Source: Spirochaeta africana DSM 8902 (GTDB lineage Bacteria; Spirochaetota; Spirochaetia; DSM-27196; DSM-8902). Taken from it: a stretch of 64,000 bases of DNA. The stretch covers positions 2,294,001 to 2,358,000 of the forward strand of contig NC_017098.1 of NCBI RefSeq assembly GCF_000242595.2, given 5' to 3'. The notes below the pieces were generated by a model, which was not told the DNA's origin, made no database searches, and was given only the letters and a program-made list of their open reading frames with translations. The translations under genes were made by a program, and so were the position numbers. Positions 43,139-52,018 of this stretch are shown here, piece after piece (the stretch's first letter is position 1; each line of letters begins with the position of its first letter).

Positions 43139-44206
43139 ATGCGCTTCAACACCGACGACACCCGTATTCAGCAGCTCAAGCCCCTGATTCCGCCTGCTAT
43201 CCTGATGGAGGACTACCCTCTCTCCGAGGCCGGCTCCGAAACCGTGCAGAACGGACGGGCAGCTATCGAATCCATTGTCCAGGGACAGGATGACCGCTTG
43301 CTGGTAGTGATAGGGCCGTGTTCCATACACGATACCGCCGCCGCTCTTGAGTATGCAGCCAGACTGGCCGAGGCACGCACGCAGTTTGCAGACACCCTCG
43401 AGATCGTGATGCGGGTATACTTCGAAAAGCCACGAAGTCGCACCGGCTGGAAGGGATTGATTAACGACCCGCTGCTTGACGGCAGTTTCCAGATCAACCG
43501 CGGGCTGCGGGTTGCCCGTGAGCTGCTGGTAGAGATCAGTGACATGGGGCTGCCTATCGGATGCGAGTTTCTCGACACCATCAGCCCGCAGTTCATTGCC
43601 GACACAGTGAGCTGGGGTGCGATCGGCGCCCGCACCACAGAAAGCCAGATCCATCGGGAACTGGCCTCGGGGCTCTCCATGCCGGTCGGATTCAAGAACG
43701 GCACCGACGGCAATATCGATATTGCCATCGATGCAATCCACGCCGCAAGCATACCCCATCATTTTCTGTCGGTGACCAAGCAGTCAGTTGCTGCCATTGT
43801 AGAAACCAAGGGAAATCCCGGCTGCCACATCATCCTGCGGGGCGGCAAAGGGGGCCCGAACTACCACGAAGAGTCGGTAGAGGCCGCAGCCGCCAAGCTC
43901 CACCTGGCAAAACTGCCGGCAGGCATGATGATCGACTGCTCGCATGGCAACAGCAGTAAAAAACCCGAGCGCCAGCCAATCGTTGCCCGGGACATTGCCG
44001 ACCAGCTCACCCGGGGATCCCGGCATATCTTCGGGGTTATGATAGAGAGCCATCTGCAGGGCGGCAGCCAGAAGCTCACCGATCCGTCGCAGCTGCAGTA
44101 CGGCGTCAGCATAACCGATGCCTGCCTGAGTTTCGCCGACAGCCTGCCGGTGCTGGAAACGCTATCCGAGGCGGTAACCAGCCGTCGCAAGGTACGCGGC
44201 CAGTAA
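43139..44206 (+). CDS. aroF: 3-deoxy-D-arabino-heptulosonate 7-phosphate synthase (class I, AroF/G/H type)
   Basis: The 355-residue enzyme has VIGPCSIHD, RVYFEKPRSRTGWKGLINDP, GARTTESQIHRELASGLS in pieces, KNGTDGN, and IDCSHGNSSK, as in E. coli DAHP synthases. It condenses PEP and erythrose 4-phosphate as first step of the shikimate pathway, feeding AroB (16715-17815) and PabB. Which aromatic amino acid inhibits it cannot be told by eye, so the letter of the gene symbol is a guess. AAGGG ribosome-binding site; the stop overlaps the next start by one base. Confidence 0.94.
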   Translation: MRFNTDDTRIQQLKPLIPPAILMEDYPLSEAGSETVQNGRAAIESIVQGQDDRLLVVIGPCSIHDTAAALEYAARLAEARTQFADTLEIVMRVYFEKPRSRTGWKGLINDPLLDGSFQINRGLRVARELLVEISDMGLPIGCEFLDTISPQFIADTVSWGAIGARTTESQIHRELASGLSMPVGFKNGTDGNIDIAIDAIHAASIPHHFLSVTKQSVAAIVETKGNPGCHIILRGGKGGPNYHEESVEAAAAKLHLAKLPAGMMIDCSHGNSSKKPERQPIVARDIADQLTRGSRHIFGVMIESHLQGGSQKLTDPSQLQYGVSITDACLSFADSLPVLETLSEAVTSRRKVRGQ

Positions 44207-45378
44207 TGAACCGCCACCGGGACCTGCTGCTGACTGTTCTTTCGCGGCTGATCGCATTCCCTACGGTCTCCGACCAGTCCAACCTTGATCTGGTCAGCTA
44301 TGTCCGTGAACTCTGTGAACCCCATGCCGCATTGATCCATCAGGTAGACGATCCCGATGAACCCAAGGCATCCCTGCTGGTGCGGTTTGGCCCCGATGCC
44401 CCTGGCGGCATTCTGTTGTCGGGCCATACCGATGTTGTCCCCGCCGATCCCGAGGGCTGGCAGTCAGACCCCTTCCGGCTGGAACAGCGCGGGGATCGAC
44501 TCTACGGCCGCGGAACCGCAGACATGAAGGGGTTCATCGCAGCGGTCCTTGCCGCCATCCTGGAATCTCCCTCGTCAGCTGCTCCAGGAGCACAACTGCA
44601 GCGGCCGGTATATCTGGCTTTGACCTATGATGAAGAGGTCGGCTGCCTGGCGGCCCCGCCGTTGATCGAGTCCTTTCGCGATCGCATTGCGCCGCTGTCC
44701 GCGGTGCTGGTTGGCGAGCCGTCCGGCATGCAGCCGGTTGTCGCCAACAAGGGGATCAGTGAGTACATAACCGAGTTCCACGGACGTTCAGCCCATTCGA
44801 GCAAGCCGCAGCTGGGGATTAACGCGATCGAGCTGGCCCATCACTACGCGGCCCGGATACTGCAGCTTGCGGCGGATTTTCGCACCACCGGTCAGCAAAA
44901 CAGCTGCGATCCCCCGTACACCACCATACAGCTGGGCACCATCGCCGGCGGAAGCGCCACCAATGTTGTCCCGGACTACTGCCGCCTCAGCTGTGATCTG
45001 CGCAGTTTTCATGATAGCGACCGTCAATTCTTTGAAACCGAAATGGCAGCGGTACGCCAGCAGCTGCTGCAGCAATACAATCTGGACCCTGCAGCGATCA
45101 CCACCAGTATTACCTGCAATGTCCCGCCCCTGGAACCCCGTCCGGACTCCACGGCCATCAGACTTGCACAGGAGCTGACCGGTGAAACCCGGTTGAACCG
45201 GGTGCCCTACGCAACCGAGGCTGGACAGTACCAGCAGGCCGGTTACGAGGCCGTTATCCTGGGCCCGGGGTCTATTGAACAGGCACACCAGCGGGATGAA
45301 TGGATATCCCTCGCTCAACTTGACAGCTGCCAGGCAATGCTGCAGCGACTGCTGGCGCTGCAAAGCCGCCCGGACTGA
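44206..45378 (+). CDS. argE: Acetylornithine deacetylase-type M20 peptidase (ArgE family)
   Basis: The 390-residue protein has the M20 metal sites SGHTDVVPAD, GRGTADMKGF, TYDEEVGC (catalytic Glu-Glu), VGEPSGMQPV, and LGPGSIEQAHQRDEW. The GEPS and HQxDEW segments favour N-acetylornithine deacetylase over DapE, giving ornithine for arginine synthesis. It is the last gene of the proA operon; proline and arginine both derive from glutamate, which supports the assignment. Confidence 0.88.
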   Translation: MNRHRDLLLTVLSRLIAFPTVSDQSNLDLVSYVRELCEPHAALIHQVDDPDEPKASLLVRFGPDAPGGILLSGHTDVVPADPEGWQSDPFRLEQRGDRLYGRGTADMKGFIAAVLAAILESPSSAAPGAQLQRPVYLALTYDEEVGCLAAPPLIESFRDRIAPLSAVLVGEPSGMQPVVANKGISEYITEFHGRSAHSSKPQLGINAIELAHHYAARILQLAADFRTTGQQNSCDPPYTTIQLGTIAGGSATNVVPDYCRLSCDLRSFHDSDRQFFETEMAAVRQQLLQQYNLDPAAITTSITCNVPPLEPRPDSTAIRLAQELTGETRLNRVPYATEAGQYQQAGYEAVILGPGSIEQAHQRDEWISLAQLDSCQAMLQRLLALQSRPD

Positions 45379-45459
45379 CCGCCGCCAGTTCAGCGACTCT
45401 GCTGCTTCTGTACTAAACCCGACCACCTGTGATAACATGGCGGTAACTGGGAAAAATCA

Positions 45460-47289
45460 ATGGCGAAACAAACAACAACAGCAGCGAAACCGGCTGCGCC
45501 GAAGGCGCGCCGTGCATATGACGAGTCCGCAATAAAAACCCTGAGCTCGCTGGAACACATCCGGCTTCGTCCCGGGATGTACATCGGGCGACTGGGTGAC
45601 GGCAGCAATTTCAACGACGGGATCTATGTCCTGATAAAAGAGGTTATCGACAACAGCATCGATGAGTTCATTATGGGCCACGGTTCCCGCATAGAGATCA
45701 AGATTGACACGCATACTGTTTCTATAGCAGACCGCGGGCGCGGGATCCCGCTGGGCAAGGTTATCGAGTGCGCCTCGGTCATCAACACCGGAGGAAAATA
45801 CAATGACGATGTATTCCAGTTCAGCGTTGGCCTGAACGGGGTCGGTATCAAAGCGGTAAATGCCCTTTCATCCCGGTTCGTGATCCGCTCATGTCGTGAA
45901 GGCAAGTTTGTCGAGGCCGAATTCAGTCAGGGTTCCCTGGTCGATCAACGCACCGGAAGCACAAAATCACCCAACGGCACCAGCGTCCAGTTCACCCCCG
46001 ATACCGGTATATTTGGCAGCTACAATTACAATATCGAGTTTCTTGAACAACGCCTGCGCAACTATGCCTATCTGAATACCGGCCTGACCCTGCGCTTTAA
46101 CGGTCAGAACATTTCCTCCGAGAACGGCCTCAGGGATCTGCTGTCCGAGGAGGTTGGTGATGAACCGCTCTACCCTATCCTGCATCATCGCGGAGAGCGT
46201 CTGGAATTTGCGTTTACCCATACCGAAACCTACGGTGAATCACACTTCTCGTTTGTAAACGGACAGTATACCAATGATGGCGGTACGCATCTGAGCGCCT
46301 TCCGCGAGGGGGTGCTGAAGGGTGTGAACGAGTTCTACAAGAAAAACTTCAGCGGGGTGGATGTGCGCGAGGGGATCGCCGGTGCGGTTGCGGTACGACT
46401 GAAAGACCCCATCTTTGAAAGTCAAACCAAGAACAAACTCGGCAACACCGATATCCGCGCCTGGATTGTGCAGGAGGTACGTGAGGCGGTAATCGATCTG
46501 CTGCACAAGAACAAGGCCGCCGCCGAGACCATTGAACGCAAGGTAACCCATAACGAACGCCTGCGACGCGAACTCAACACCGTCAAGAAGCAGGCCAAGG
46601 AAAAGGCAAAAAAGATTGCCCTCAAAATCCCGAACCTTAAGGACTGCAAGTATCATCGGGGTGACCGCAAGGAAAACGAACAGAGCACCATATTCCTTAC
46701 CGAGGGGCAGTCGGCCAGCGGATCGATGGTCAGCAGCCGCGATCCCTATACCCAGGCTATTTTCAGTCTGCGCGGCAAACCGCAGAACATGTTCGGTCGC
46801 AAGCGCACCGAGATCTATACCAACGAGGAGCTCTATAATCTGATGCAGGCACTCGGTATAGAGGACGACCTGGAGGGTCTGCGCTTCAGCCGTATCGTTA
46901 TCGCTACCGACGCGGATCATGACGGTTTTCATATCCGCAATCTGCTGCTGACCTATTTTTTCTCCTTTTTCGAGGAACTGATTCTTGATGGTCGGGTGTT
47001 CATCCTGGAAACCCCACTGTTCCGGGTGCGTAATAAAAAGGAGACACGGTACTGCTACAACGACACCGAGCGGGATGATGCAGTCAAAACCATCTCCTCA
47101 CCGGAGGTAACCCGCTTCAAGGGACTGGGCGAGATATCCCCAAGCGAGTTTGGCCAGTTCATTGGCCCTGATATTCGACTGGTAGAGGTAAACATAAAAT
47201 CACTCAGTTCGGTTCATCACGATATCGAGTTTTATATGGGCAAGAACACCCCCACCCGCCGCGACTTTATTATGGAGAATCTGGTCTGA
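45460..47289 (+). CDS. parE: DNA topoisomerase IV subunit B (GyrB/ParE family)
   Basis: The 609-residue type IIA topoisomerase subunit has the GHKL ATPase site (RPGMYIGRLG, EVIDNSIDEF, DRGRGIP, GLNGVGIKAVNAL) and a TOPRIM domain with LTEGQSASGSM (metal Glu) and TDADHDGFHI. The canonical GDSAGG reads GQSASG. Because the partner follows with a one-base overlap, and the subunit is short with no GyrB-specific insert, topoisomerase IV (chromosome decatenation) is favoured over gyrase. A Lys/Ala-rich N-terminal 18 residues precede the ATPase domain. Confidence 0.88.
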   Translation: MAKQTTTAAKPAAPKARRAYDESAIKTLSSLEHIRLRPGMYIGRLGDGSNFNDGIYVLIKEVIDNSIDEFIMGHGSRIEIKIDTHTVSIADRGRGIPLGKVIECASVINTGGKYNDDVFQFSVGLNGVGIKAVNALSSRFVIRSCREGKFVEAEFSQGSLVDQRTGSTKSPNGTSVQFTPDTGIFGSYNYNIEFLEQRLRNYAYLNTGLTLRFNGQNISSENGLRDLLSEEVGDEPLYPILHHRGERLEFAFTHTETYGESHFSFVNGQYTNDGGTHLSAFREGVLKGVNEFYKKNFSGVDVREGIAGAVAVRLKDPIFESQTKNKLGNTDIRAWIVQEVREAVIDLLHKNKAAAETIERKVTHNERLRRELNTVKKQAKEKAKKIALKIPNLKDCKYHRGDRKENEQSTIFLTEGQSASGSMVSSRDPYTQAIFSLRGKPQNMFGRKRTEIYTNEELYNLMQALGIEDDLEGLRFSRIVIATDADHDGFHIRNLLLTYFFSFFEELILDGRVFILETPLFRVRNKKETRYCYNDTERDDAVKTISSPEVTRFKGLGEISPSEFGQFIGPDIRLVEVNIKSLSSVHHDIEFYMGKNTPTRRDFIMENLV

Positions 47290-49304
47290 TGCCGTACGCC
47301 GACACCCTGTTCAAGCATAATTTTCTGCATTACGCCTCTTACGTAATCAAGGAACGCGCCATACCTCATGTCGATGACGGACTCAAGCCGGTTCAGCGAC
47401 GCATCATGCACTCCCTGTTCGAGGTCGATGATGGCAAGTTTCACAAGGTTGCCAATGTAGTCGGCCACTGCATGAAGTACCATCCGCACGGGGATGCTTC
47501 CATAAACGAGGCCCTGGTAAATATTGCCAATCGGGATATCCTTATCGACAAGCAGGGCAACTTTGGCAACATTATCACAGGAGATCAGGCATCGGCAGCA
47601 CGCTACATTGAATGTCGGGCAACCTCGTTTGCCAAAAGCATCCTGTACAATCCGGAACTGACCGCGTTTGAACCGAGCTACGATGGTCGCAACCAGGAAC
47701 CGGTGGTCTTTCCGGCCAAGATACCGCTTGTGCTGGTACAGGGAGCCGAGGGTATTGCCGTCGGGATGTCTACCAGGATACTCCCGCATAATCTGGGAGA
47801 GGTAGTCCGGGCGGTGCAGGCACGGCTGCAGGGGGAGCGAACCGCGCTGTACCCCGACTTTGCCGGCGGCGGGCTGATCGACGTATCCGATTATCAGGAT
47901 GGCCACGGCAAGGTTCTGACCCGGGCCCTGCTGGACACCAAGGATCCCAAGCGCATCGTTATCCGGGAGATCCCCTTCGGCACCACAACCGAGTCCCTTA
48001 TTGCATCAATCGAGAATGCTGCCCGCAAGGGCAAGCTCAAGATTGCCTCGATAGACGACTACACCGGTGAACAGGTAGAGATAGAGATCAAGCTGCCGAA
48101 AGGGGTCTACACCAAGGATCTGGTGGATCAGCTGTTCGCCCATACCGATTGCGAATTTTCCATCTCGGTAAACCTGCTGGTAATCCACAACGGCAAGCCA
48201 ACCTCTATGACGGTATCCGAGGTTATTGACCATCATGCCCGCAAGCTGGTCGAGATCCTGATCGCCGAACTGAAAAACGAGCAGCAGCACCTCAAGGACA
48301 AGCTGCATGCACGCACCCTGGAGCAAATCTTTATCGAGGAGCGCATCTACAAGCGGATAGAGACCGAGCGCACCCAGGCCGGGGTCAAGGCAACCATCAG
48401 AACCGGTTTCGAACCATTCATGGATCTGATCAAGCGGGAGATCACCGACGAGGATCTTGAACGTCTGCTGCGAATTCCGATCCGGCGCATATCTCTGTAC
48501 GATATAGAAAAGGCCAAACATGAGATGCAGCAGATTCGTGATCGCCTCAAGGAGATTGCCCGCCACCTCAAGAACATCACCGCCTATGCGGTCAGCGTCC
48601 TGGATGACATCCTCGACACGGCCCCGGTCGATCTTGATCGCCGCACCCGGATTACCAGCTTTGACAAGGTTGATGTCCGTGACGTCACCAGCCGGGAGAA
48701 GGTTCTGCGGTTTCACCGGGACTCCGGGTATGTCGGCATGGGAGTAGACGAGGGTATCGAGCTCGGCAAAATATCGGAATTCGACAAGATTCTGCTTATA
48801 AAAAAAGATGGGCACTACAGCGTAGTGGATGCACCGGAAAAGCTGTACGTCGGCGACATCTGGTTCTGCGGGCTTGCCGAGAAGGAGCGTCTGTCCCGGC
48901 TGGTGTTCAGCGCTGTGTACACCAATGCCCAGGGCCAGACCTACCTGAAGCGCTTCAGGATCGAGCAGTTTATAAAGGATCGTGACTATAATCTGCTGCC
49001 TGACGCTGGCGACGCCCTGCAGCTGCTGACGACAAAGGACAATGCGGTGATACAGCTTGAGTACAAACCGAAGCCGAATCTGCGTGTGCTGGAGCAGGAA
49101 TTTCCACTGGGCGACTACCTGGTCAAGGGCGTAAAGGCTGCCGGTGTACGACTGACTACCAAGGATCTGAAACGCTGTCGCCTGATTACCGCCGATTCAG
49201 GCAAGGCCGTTCCGGCGACCAAAGCAGCGCCCCGTTCCAGTGTGGCGGCTGTCAAGCCAGGCAGCAGCGGGAAAAAACGCCGCAGTACCGGGAAAAAGTC
49301 ATAG
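47289..49304 (+). CDS. parC: DNA topoisomerase IV subunit A (GyrA/ParC family)
   Basis: The 671-residue subunit has GLKPVQRRIMHSLF, the quinolone-region KYHPHGDASINEALV, and the catalytic Tyr106 in ARYIECRAT. It forms the DNA cleavage-rejoining core with ParE. The C-terminal beta-pinwheel is short (about 200 residues) and the last 40 residues are a Lys/Arg/Ser/Ala-rich tail, shorter than typical GyrA. Coupled to parE. Interestingly, the Ser of GyrA codon 83 is Ala here, a position where some quinolone-tolerant bacteria also differ. Confidence 0.88.
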   Translation: MPYADTLFKHNFLHYASYVIKERAIPHVDDGLKPVQRRIMHSLFEVDDGKFHKVANVVGHCMKYHPHGDASINEALVNIANRDILIDKQGNFGNIITGDQASAARYIECRATSFAKSILYNPELTAFEPSYDGRNQEPVVFPAKIPLVLVQGAEGIAVGMSTRILPHNLGEVVRAVQARLQGERTALYPDFAGGGLIDVSDYQDGHGKVLTRALLDTKDPKRIVIREIPFGTTTESLIASIENAARKGKLKIASIDDYTGEQVEIEIKLPKGVYTKDLVDQLFAHTDCEFSISVNLLVIHNGKPTSMTVSEVIDHHARKLVEILIAELKNEQQHLKDKLHARTLEQIFIEERIYKRIETERTQAGVKATIRTGFEPFMDLIKREITDEDLERLLRIPIRRISLYDIEKAKHEMQQIRDRLKEIARHLKNITAYAVSVLDDILDTAPVDLDRRTRITSFDKVDVRDVTSREKVLRFHRDSGYVGMGVDEGIELGKISEFDKILLIKKDGHYSVVDAPEKLYVGDIWFCGLAEKERLSRLVFSAVYTNAQGQTYLKRFRIEQFIKDRDYNLLPDAGDALQLLTTKDNAVIQLEYKPKPNLRVLEQEFPLGDYLVKGVKAAGVRLTTKDLKRCRLITADSGKAVPATKAAPRSSVAAVKPGSSGKKRRSTGKKS

Positions 49305-49308
49305 CCTC

Positions 49309-49337
49309 TTGTGCTCGCCGCGGCGAGCAATTATAGT
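49309..49337 (+). promoter_or_regulatory. Promoter of the response-regulator/DtxR genes with a palindrome in the spacer
   Basis: TTGTGC (49309-49314) and TATAGT (49332-49337) are 17 bases apart. Between and overlapping the -35 box lies an 18-base perfect palindrome TGCTCGCCGCGGCGAGCA (49312-49329). The ATG follows 6 bases after the -10 box. Confidence 0.6.
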
Positions 49338-49343
49338 AGGTAT

Positions 49344-49751
49344 ATGGCCAACATTCTGGTTATTGAGGACAACCGCAGTCTGTATACCCTCTTGCAGGAG
49401 CTGCTGGAATCTCGCGGCCACACCGTTACCGTTGCTGATAACGGCAGCGACGGAATGGCCTGTGCCCGGGAAACCGCCTTTGACCTGATCATAACCGACA
49501 TTGTGATGCCCCATAAAAGCGGGATCGAGATCATCAGTGAGCTGCGGCGGCGCCACAAGGTTACTGCCGCTATCCTGGCGATTTCCGGCGGCAATCAGCA
49601 GTATGTACAGGCACATCTCGAGACAGCCCGCATCAGCGGTGCTGACACCGTCCTGCCCAAGCCGTTCAGCAATACACAGCTGCTCGGTGCAGTGCAGAAG
49701 CTGCTGCAGCCAAAGGCAGACGCCAGCACCGCCCGGGGTCCGCGAGGATAG
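49344..49751 (+). CDS. Single-domain response regulator
   Basis: The 135-residue protein is a bare CheY-like receiver: acidic pair ED at 8-9, phospho-acceptor Asp52 (IITDIVMP), and Lys in LPKPFS. It has no output domain, so it works by protein-protein contact or as phosphorelay part. The Thr/Ser switch residue lies in ILAISGG. It starts 6 bases after a -10 box with no real Shine-Dalgarno site. The DtxR gene follows by 2 bases. No kinase is adjacent. Confidence 0.9.
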   Translation: MANILVIEDNRSLYTLLQELLESRGHTVTVADNGSDGMACARETAFDLIITDIVMPHKSGIEIISELRRRHKVTAAILAISGGNQQYVQAHLETARISGADTVLPKPFSNTQLLGAVQKLLQPKADASTARGPRG

Positions 49752-49753
49752 CC

Positions 49754-50245
49754 ATGGAGCCACTCTCACCAAGCCTGGAAACCTATCTGGAAGCAATCTA
49801 CGTAGTACGCGACCCGAACGGTGTTTCGCATACTACCGCGATTGCTGAACACCTGAACGTGCGTAAACCCAGCGTTACCGGCGCGCTGCGCTCGCTTGCC
49901 GAGCGGGGACTGATCTCGTATCAGCCGTACCGGCCGATTCAGCTGACCGCATCCGGACAGCGTCTGGCACGCGACATTCACCGTCGCCACCAGATATTGC
50001 GGGAGTTTCTGAAAAAGGTTCTGGGAATTCCCGATGCTATCGCCGACCAGAATGCCGGGACCCTTGAGCATCACATATCCCCGCTGGTACAGTCCCGCCT
50101 GGTCGCCTATATCAATTTTATCGATACCTGTGTTGAGGAGCGGTTCGTGTGGAAGGACGATGCCGGCTTTACCTGCTACGGAACCGGCAGTGACTGCAGT
50201 GACTGCAGCTACACTGCGTACGACAGCAAAACAAACAGTACATAG
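49754..50245 (+). CDS. DtxR/MntR-family regulator with altered metal ligands and Cys-rich tail
   Basis: The 163-residue protein has the family winged helix (TTAIAEHLNVRKPSVTGALR), the dimer helix HRRHQILREFL and LEHHISPL. Aligned by eye to MntR, Glu13, His79, Glu105 and His106 are kept, but the ligand Asp8 is Thr10 and Glu99 is Gly102. The C-terminus adds Cys141, Cys148 and Cys151 (CYGTGSDCSDC). It has no SH3 domain. It may sense another metal or a redox signal. It overlaps the convergent membrane-protein gene by 37 bases. Confidence 0.82.
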   Translation: MEPLSPSLETYLEAIYVVRDPNGVSHTTAIAEHLNVRKPSVTGALRSLAERGLISYQPYRPIQLTASGQRLARDIHRRHQILREFLKKVLGIPDAIADQNAGTLEHHISPLVQSRLVAYINFIDTCVEERFVWKDDAGFTCYGTGSDCSDCSYTAYDSKTNST

Positions 50246-51303
50246 GTAGTAGCCAGCTGACCTGCTACAAACAGAAAAACCGCTGCTGCCTCAAAACGAT
50301 ACGCCAGGCGATCCAGCATCTTTACCTCCCGCTCCGGCCGAAGCGGGAGCAGCAGGCTGTGCTGCAGCACATCGCCACTGTCCGGCGTCTGCGGCTGCAA
50401 CAGCACTCCCTGATCTGCACCCCGGCAATGCAGCCTTGGAAGCTCAGGGTCACACTCCTGTACGGTCACCTCGCGACAGGCATAACTGCCTGAATTGCAT
50501 ATCCCGATGGCGGCATTGATCAGGTCCCGCTCGGACCGCAGTCGCCGCCCGTGGCGCCACAACCGGCGGAACAAGAAATACCCCAGCACACCCGGCGGCA
50601 ACAGCGGCAGCATGGGGGAGAAGCTGAAGGTCAATGCCACCAACCCCCACAGGCGACTGTCAGCTGCGGTCAGCAGGAAATATGCCAACAGCAGCAGCCC
50701 GGCGGTACCGGCAGTCAGACTGCCAGGTGTGGCCTGATTGTAGTATTCGTTGCGCTGCCGGGCATTCCAGATCCCGCGGTACAGCACCAGGCGGGGATCG
50801 CCTTCGAACAGCAGTATCAGCAGCGGATGCTGACGGCTGCCGCGGAAAAACAGCCGGCCGTTTTCATTTTCCACGGTACCGGCCACCAGGATCTGTGTCC
50901 CCTGACTCAGGGTGAACATACGCCGCCACGGCACCACCACCGGAGGTGTAATAACCTCGGCACTGTTTTCTTTGAGCAGATCGTCCTGGGTACCCGGCAA
51001 GAGCACTACATCCTGACCCGACATATCGATGGCAACCGAGAGCTCATTGCTGGAAACCCAGAGGGTTGCGTCCCCCTCCACCGCGTCTACCGACGCCACC
51101 ATGCGGCGCACACCTATCACCGTATCTACATCCAACTGGGCGGCGCTGCCCTGATCATGATAGCGAAGACGCTGCCAGGAAGAAGCATCGTACAGGCGAC
51201 CTCGCAGGAGCCGCCAGCGGCGCCTGACATGCAGTGCCCCGGCCCCCGGGATCAGGATATAGAAAATCAGTATGCATGCCACAACCAGCAGTTCCGCGCT
51301 CAT
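50209..51303 (-). CDS. Membrane protein of unknown function
   Basis: The 364-residue protein has one N-terminal hydrophobic segment (LLVVACILIFYILIPGAGAL), a soluble middle domain of about 150 residues, two further hydrophobic segments (near 198-212 and 220-247), a second soluble part, and a C-terminal membrane helix. The soluble part resembles E3-ligase-like or NfeD-like membrane domains only loosely (GTQILVAGTVENENGRLFF). Strong AAGGAG site. I do not recognise the family. Convergent with the DtxR gene. Confidence 0.7.
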   Translation of the reverse strand: MSAELLVVACILIFYILIPGAGALHVRRRWRLLRGRLYDASSWQRLRYHDQGSAAQLDVDTVIGVRRMVASVDAVEGDATLWVSSNELSVAIDMSGQDVVLLPGTQDDLLKENSAEVITPPVVVPWRRMFTLSQGTQILVAGTVENENGRLFFRGSRQHPLLILLFEGDPRLVLYRGIWNARQRNEYYNQATPGSLTAGTAGLLLLAYFLLTAADSRLWGLVALTFSFSPMLPLLPPGVLGYFLFRRLWRHGRRLRSERDLINAAIGICNSGSYACREVTVQECDPELPRLHCRGADQGVLLQPQTPDSGDVLQHSLLLPLRPEREVKMLDRLAYRFEAAAVFLFVAGQLATTYVLFVLLSYAV

Positions 51304-51314
51304 GGTGCTCCTTC

Positions 51315-51343
51315 TTGCTCAATCAGGGTATTTCACGTACAGT
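51315..51343 (+). promoter_or_regulatory. Promoter of the metallo-beta-lactamase-fold gene (very short leader)
   Basis: TTGCTC (51315-51320) and TACAGT (51338-51343) are 17 bases apart; 9 bases separate the -10 box from ATG 51353 and no Shine-Dalgarno site is seen. Confidence 0.5.
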
Positions 51344-51352
51344 GGCCCTATC

Positions 51353-52018
51353 ATGGTTGAACGAATAATTGTAGGCCCCCTGCACACAAACGCGTATATC
51401 TATTCTATCTCAAAAAAAGAATGTATTGTCATCGATCCGGGCGCAGACCCCGAGCTGCTACAGCGCAAGCTCGACGCCATCAATATGCGACCGCGTGCCA
51501 TAATCTTTACGCATGGCTACCTTGATCACATTAGCGCGACTGTACAGCTGATGCAAGCCTTTGCCGAGTTCGACCTCGATATTCAGGTAGGGATACACCA
51601 GGAAGATGCCCATCTGCTGGCACCCGACGGCCTGCAGGAGCAGGAGAGTCTCTTCAGCTCCACCGGCAACAGCGCACTGTTCGACACACTGGCAACCGAA
51701 CTGCCCAGGCACACCTTTACCTACATCGATGGCGAATCGGTATTCGAAACCGGCCTGCGCGTCATCCATACCCCCGGCCGCTCGCGAGGAAGCGTCTGCT
51801 TTTACGAAGAGCAGCAGGGCCTGGTGTTCACTGGCGACACCCTGCTGTTCAAGGACATCGGCCGTACCAACCTGCCGGAAGCAGATCGCACCCAGCTGAT
51901 CACCAGTGTCACCTCACAGCTGTTCACCCTGCCCCCGGAAACGGTAGTGTTTCCGGGACATGGGCCACGAACCACCATTGAACGGGAACGCCGGAACAAC
52001 CCGGTCTTCCGTCATTAG
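51353..52018 (+). CDS. Metallo-beta-lactamase-fold hydrolase with one metal site lost
   Basis: The 221-residue protein has the fold of glyoxalase II-like hydrolases ([32 protein letters not shown]). The metal motif normally HxHxDH reads HGYLDH (His54, Tyr56, Asp58, His59), and the next ligand, PGH, reads PGR (Arg143). Asp162 and His203 are intact. Thus site-1 ligands are lost by two CAC-to-TAC and CAC-to-CGC type changes, while site-2 ligands remain. Activity may be lost or mono-metal. Neighbouring genes give no pathway hint. Confidence 0.8.
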   Translation: MVERIIVGPLHTNAYIYSISKKECIVIDPGADPELLQRKLDAINMRPRAIIFTHGYLDHISATVQLMQAFAEFDLDIQVGIHQEDAHLLAPDGLQEQESLFSSTGNSALFDTLATELPRHTFTYIDGESVFETGLRVIHTPGRSRGSVCFYEEQQGLVFTGDTLLFKDIGRTNLPEADRTQLITSVTSQLFTLPPETVVFPGHGPRTTIERERRNNPVFRH

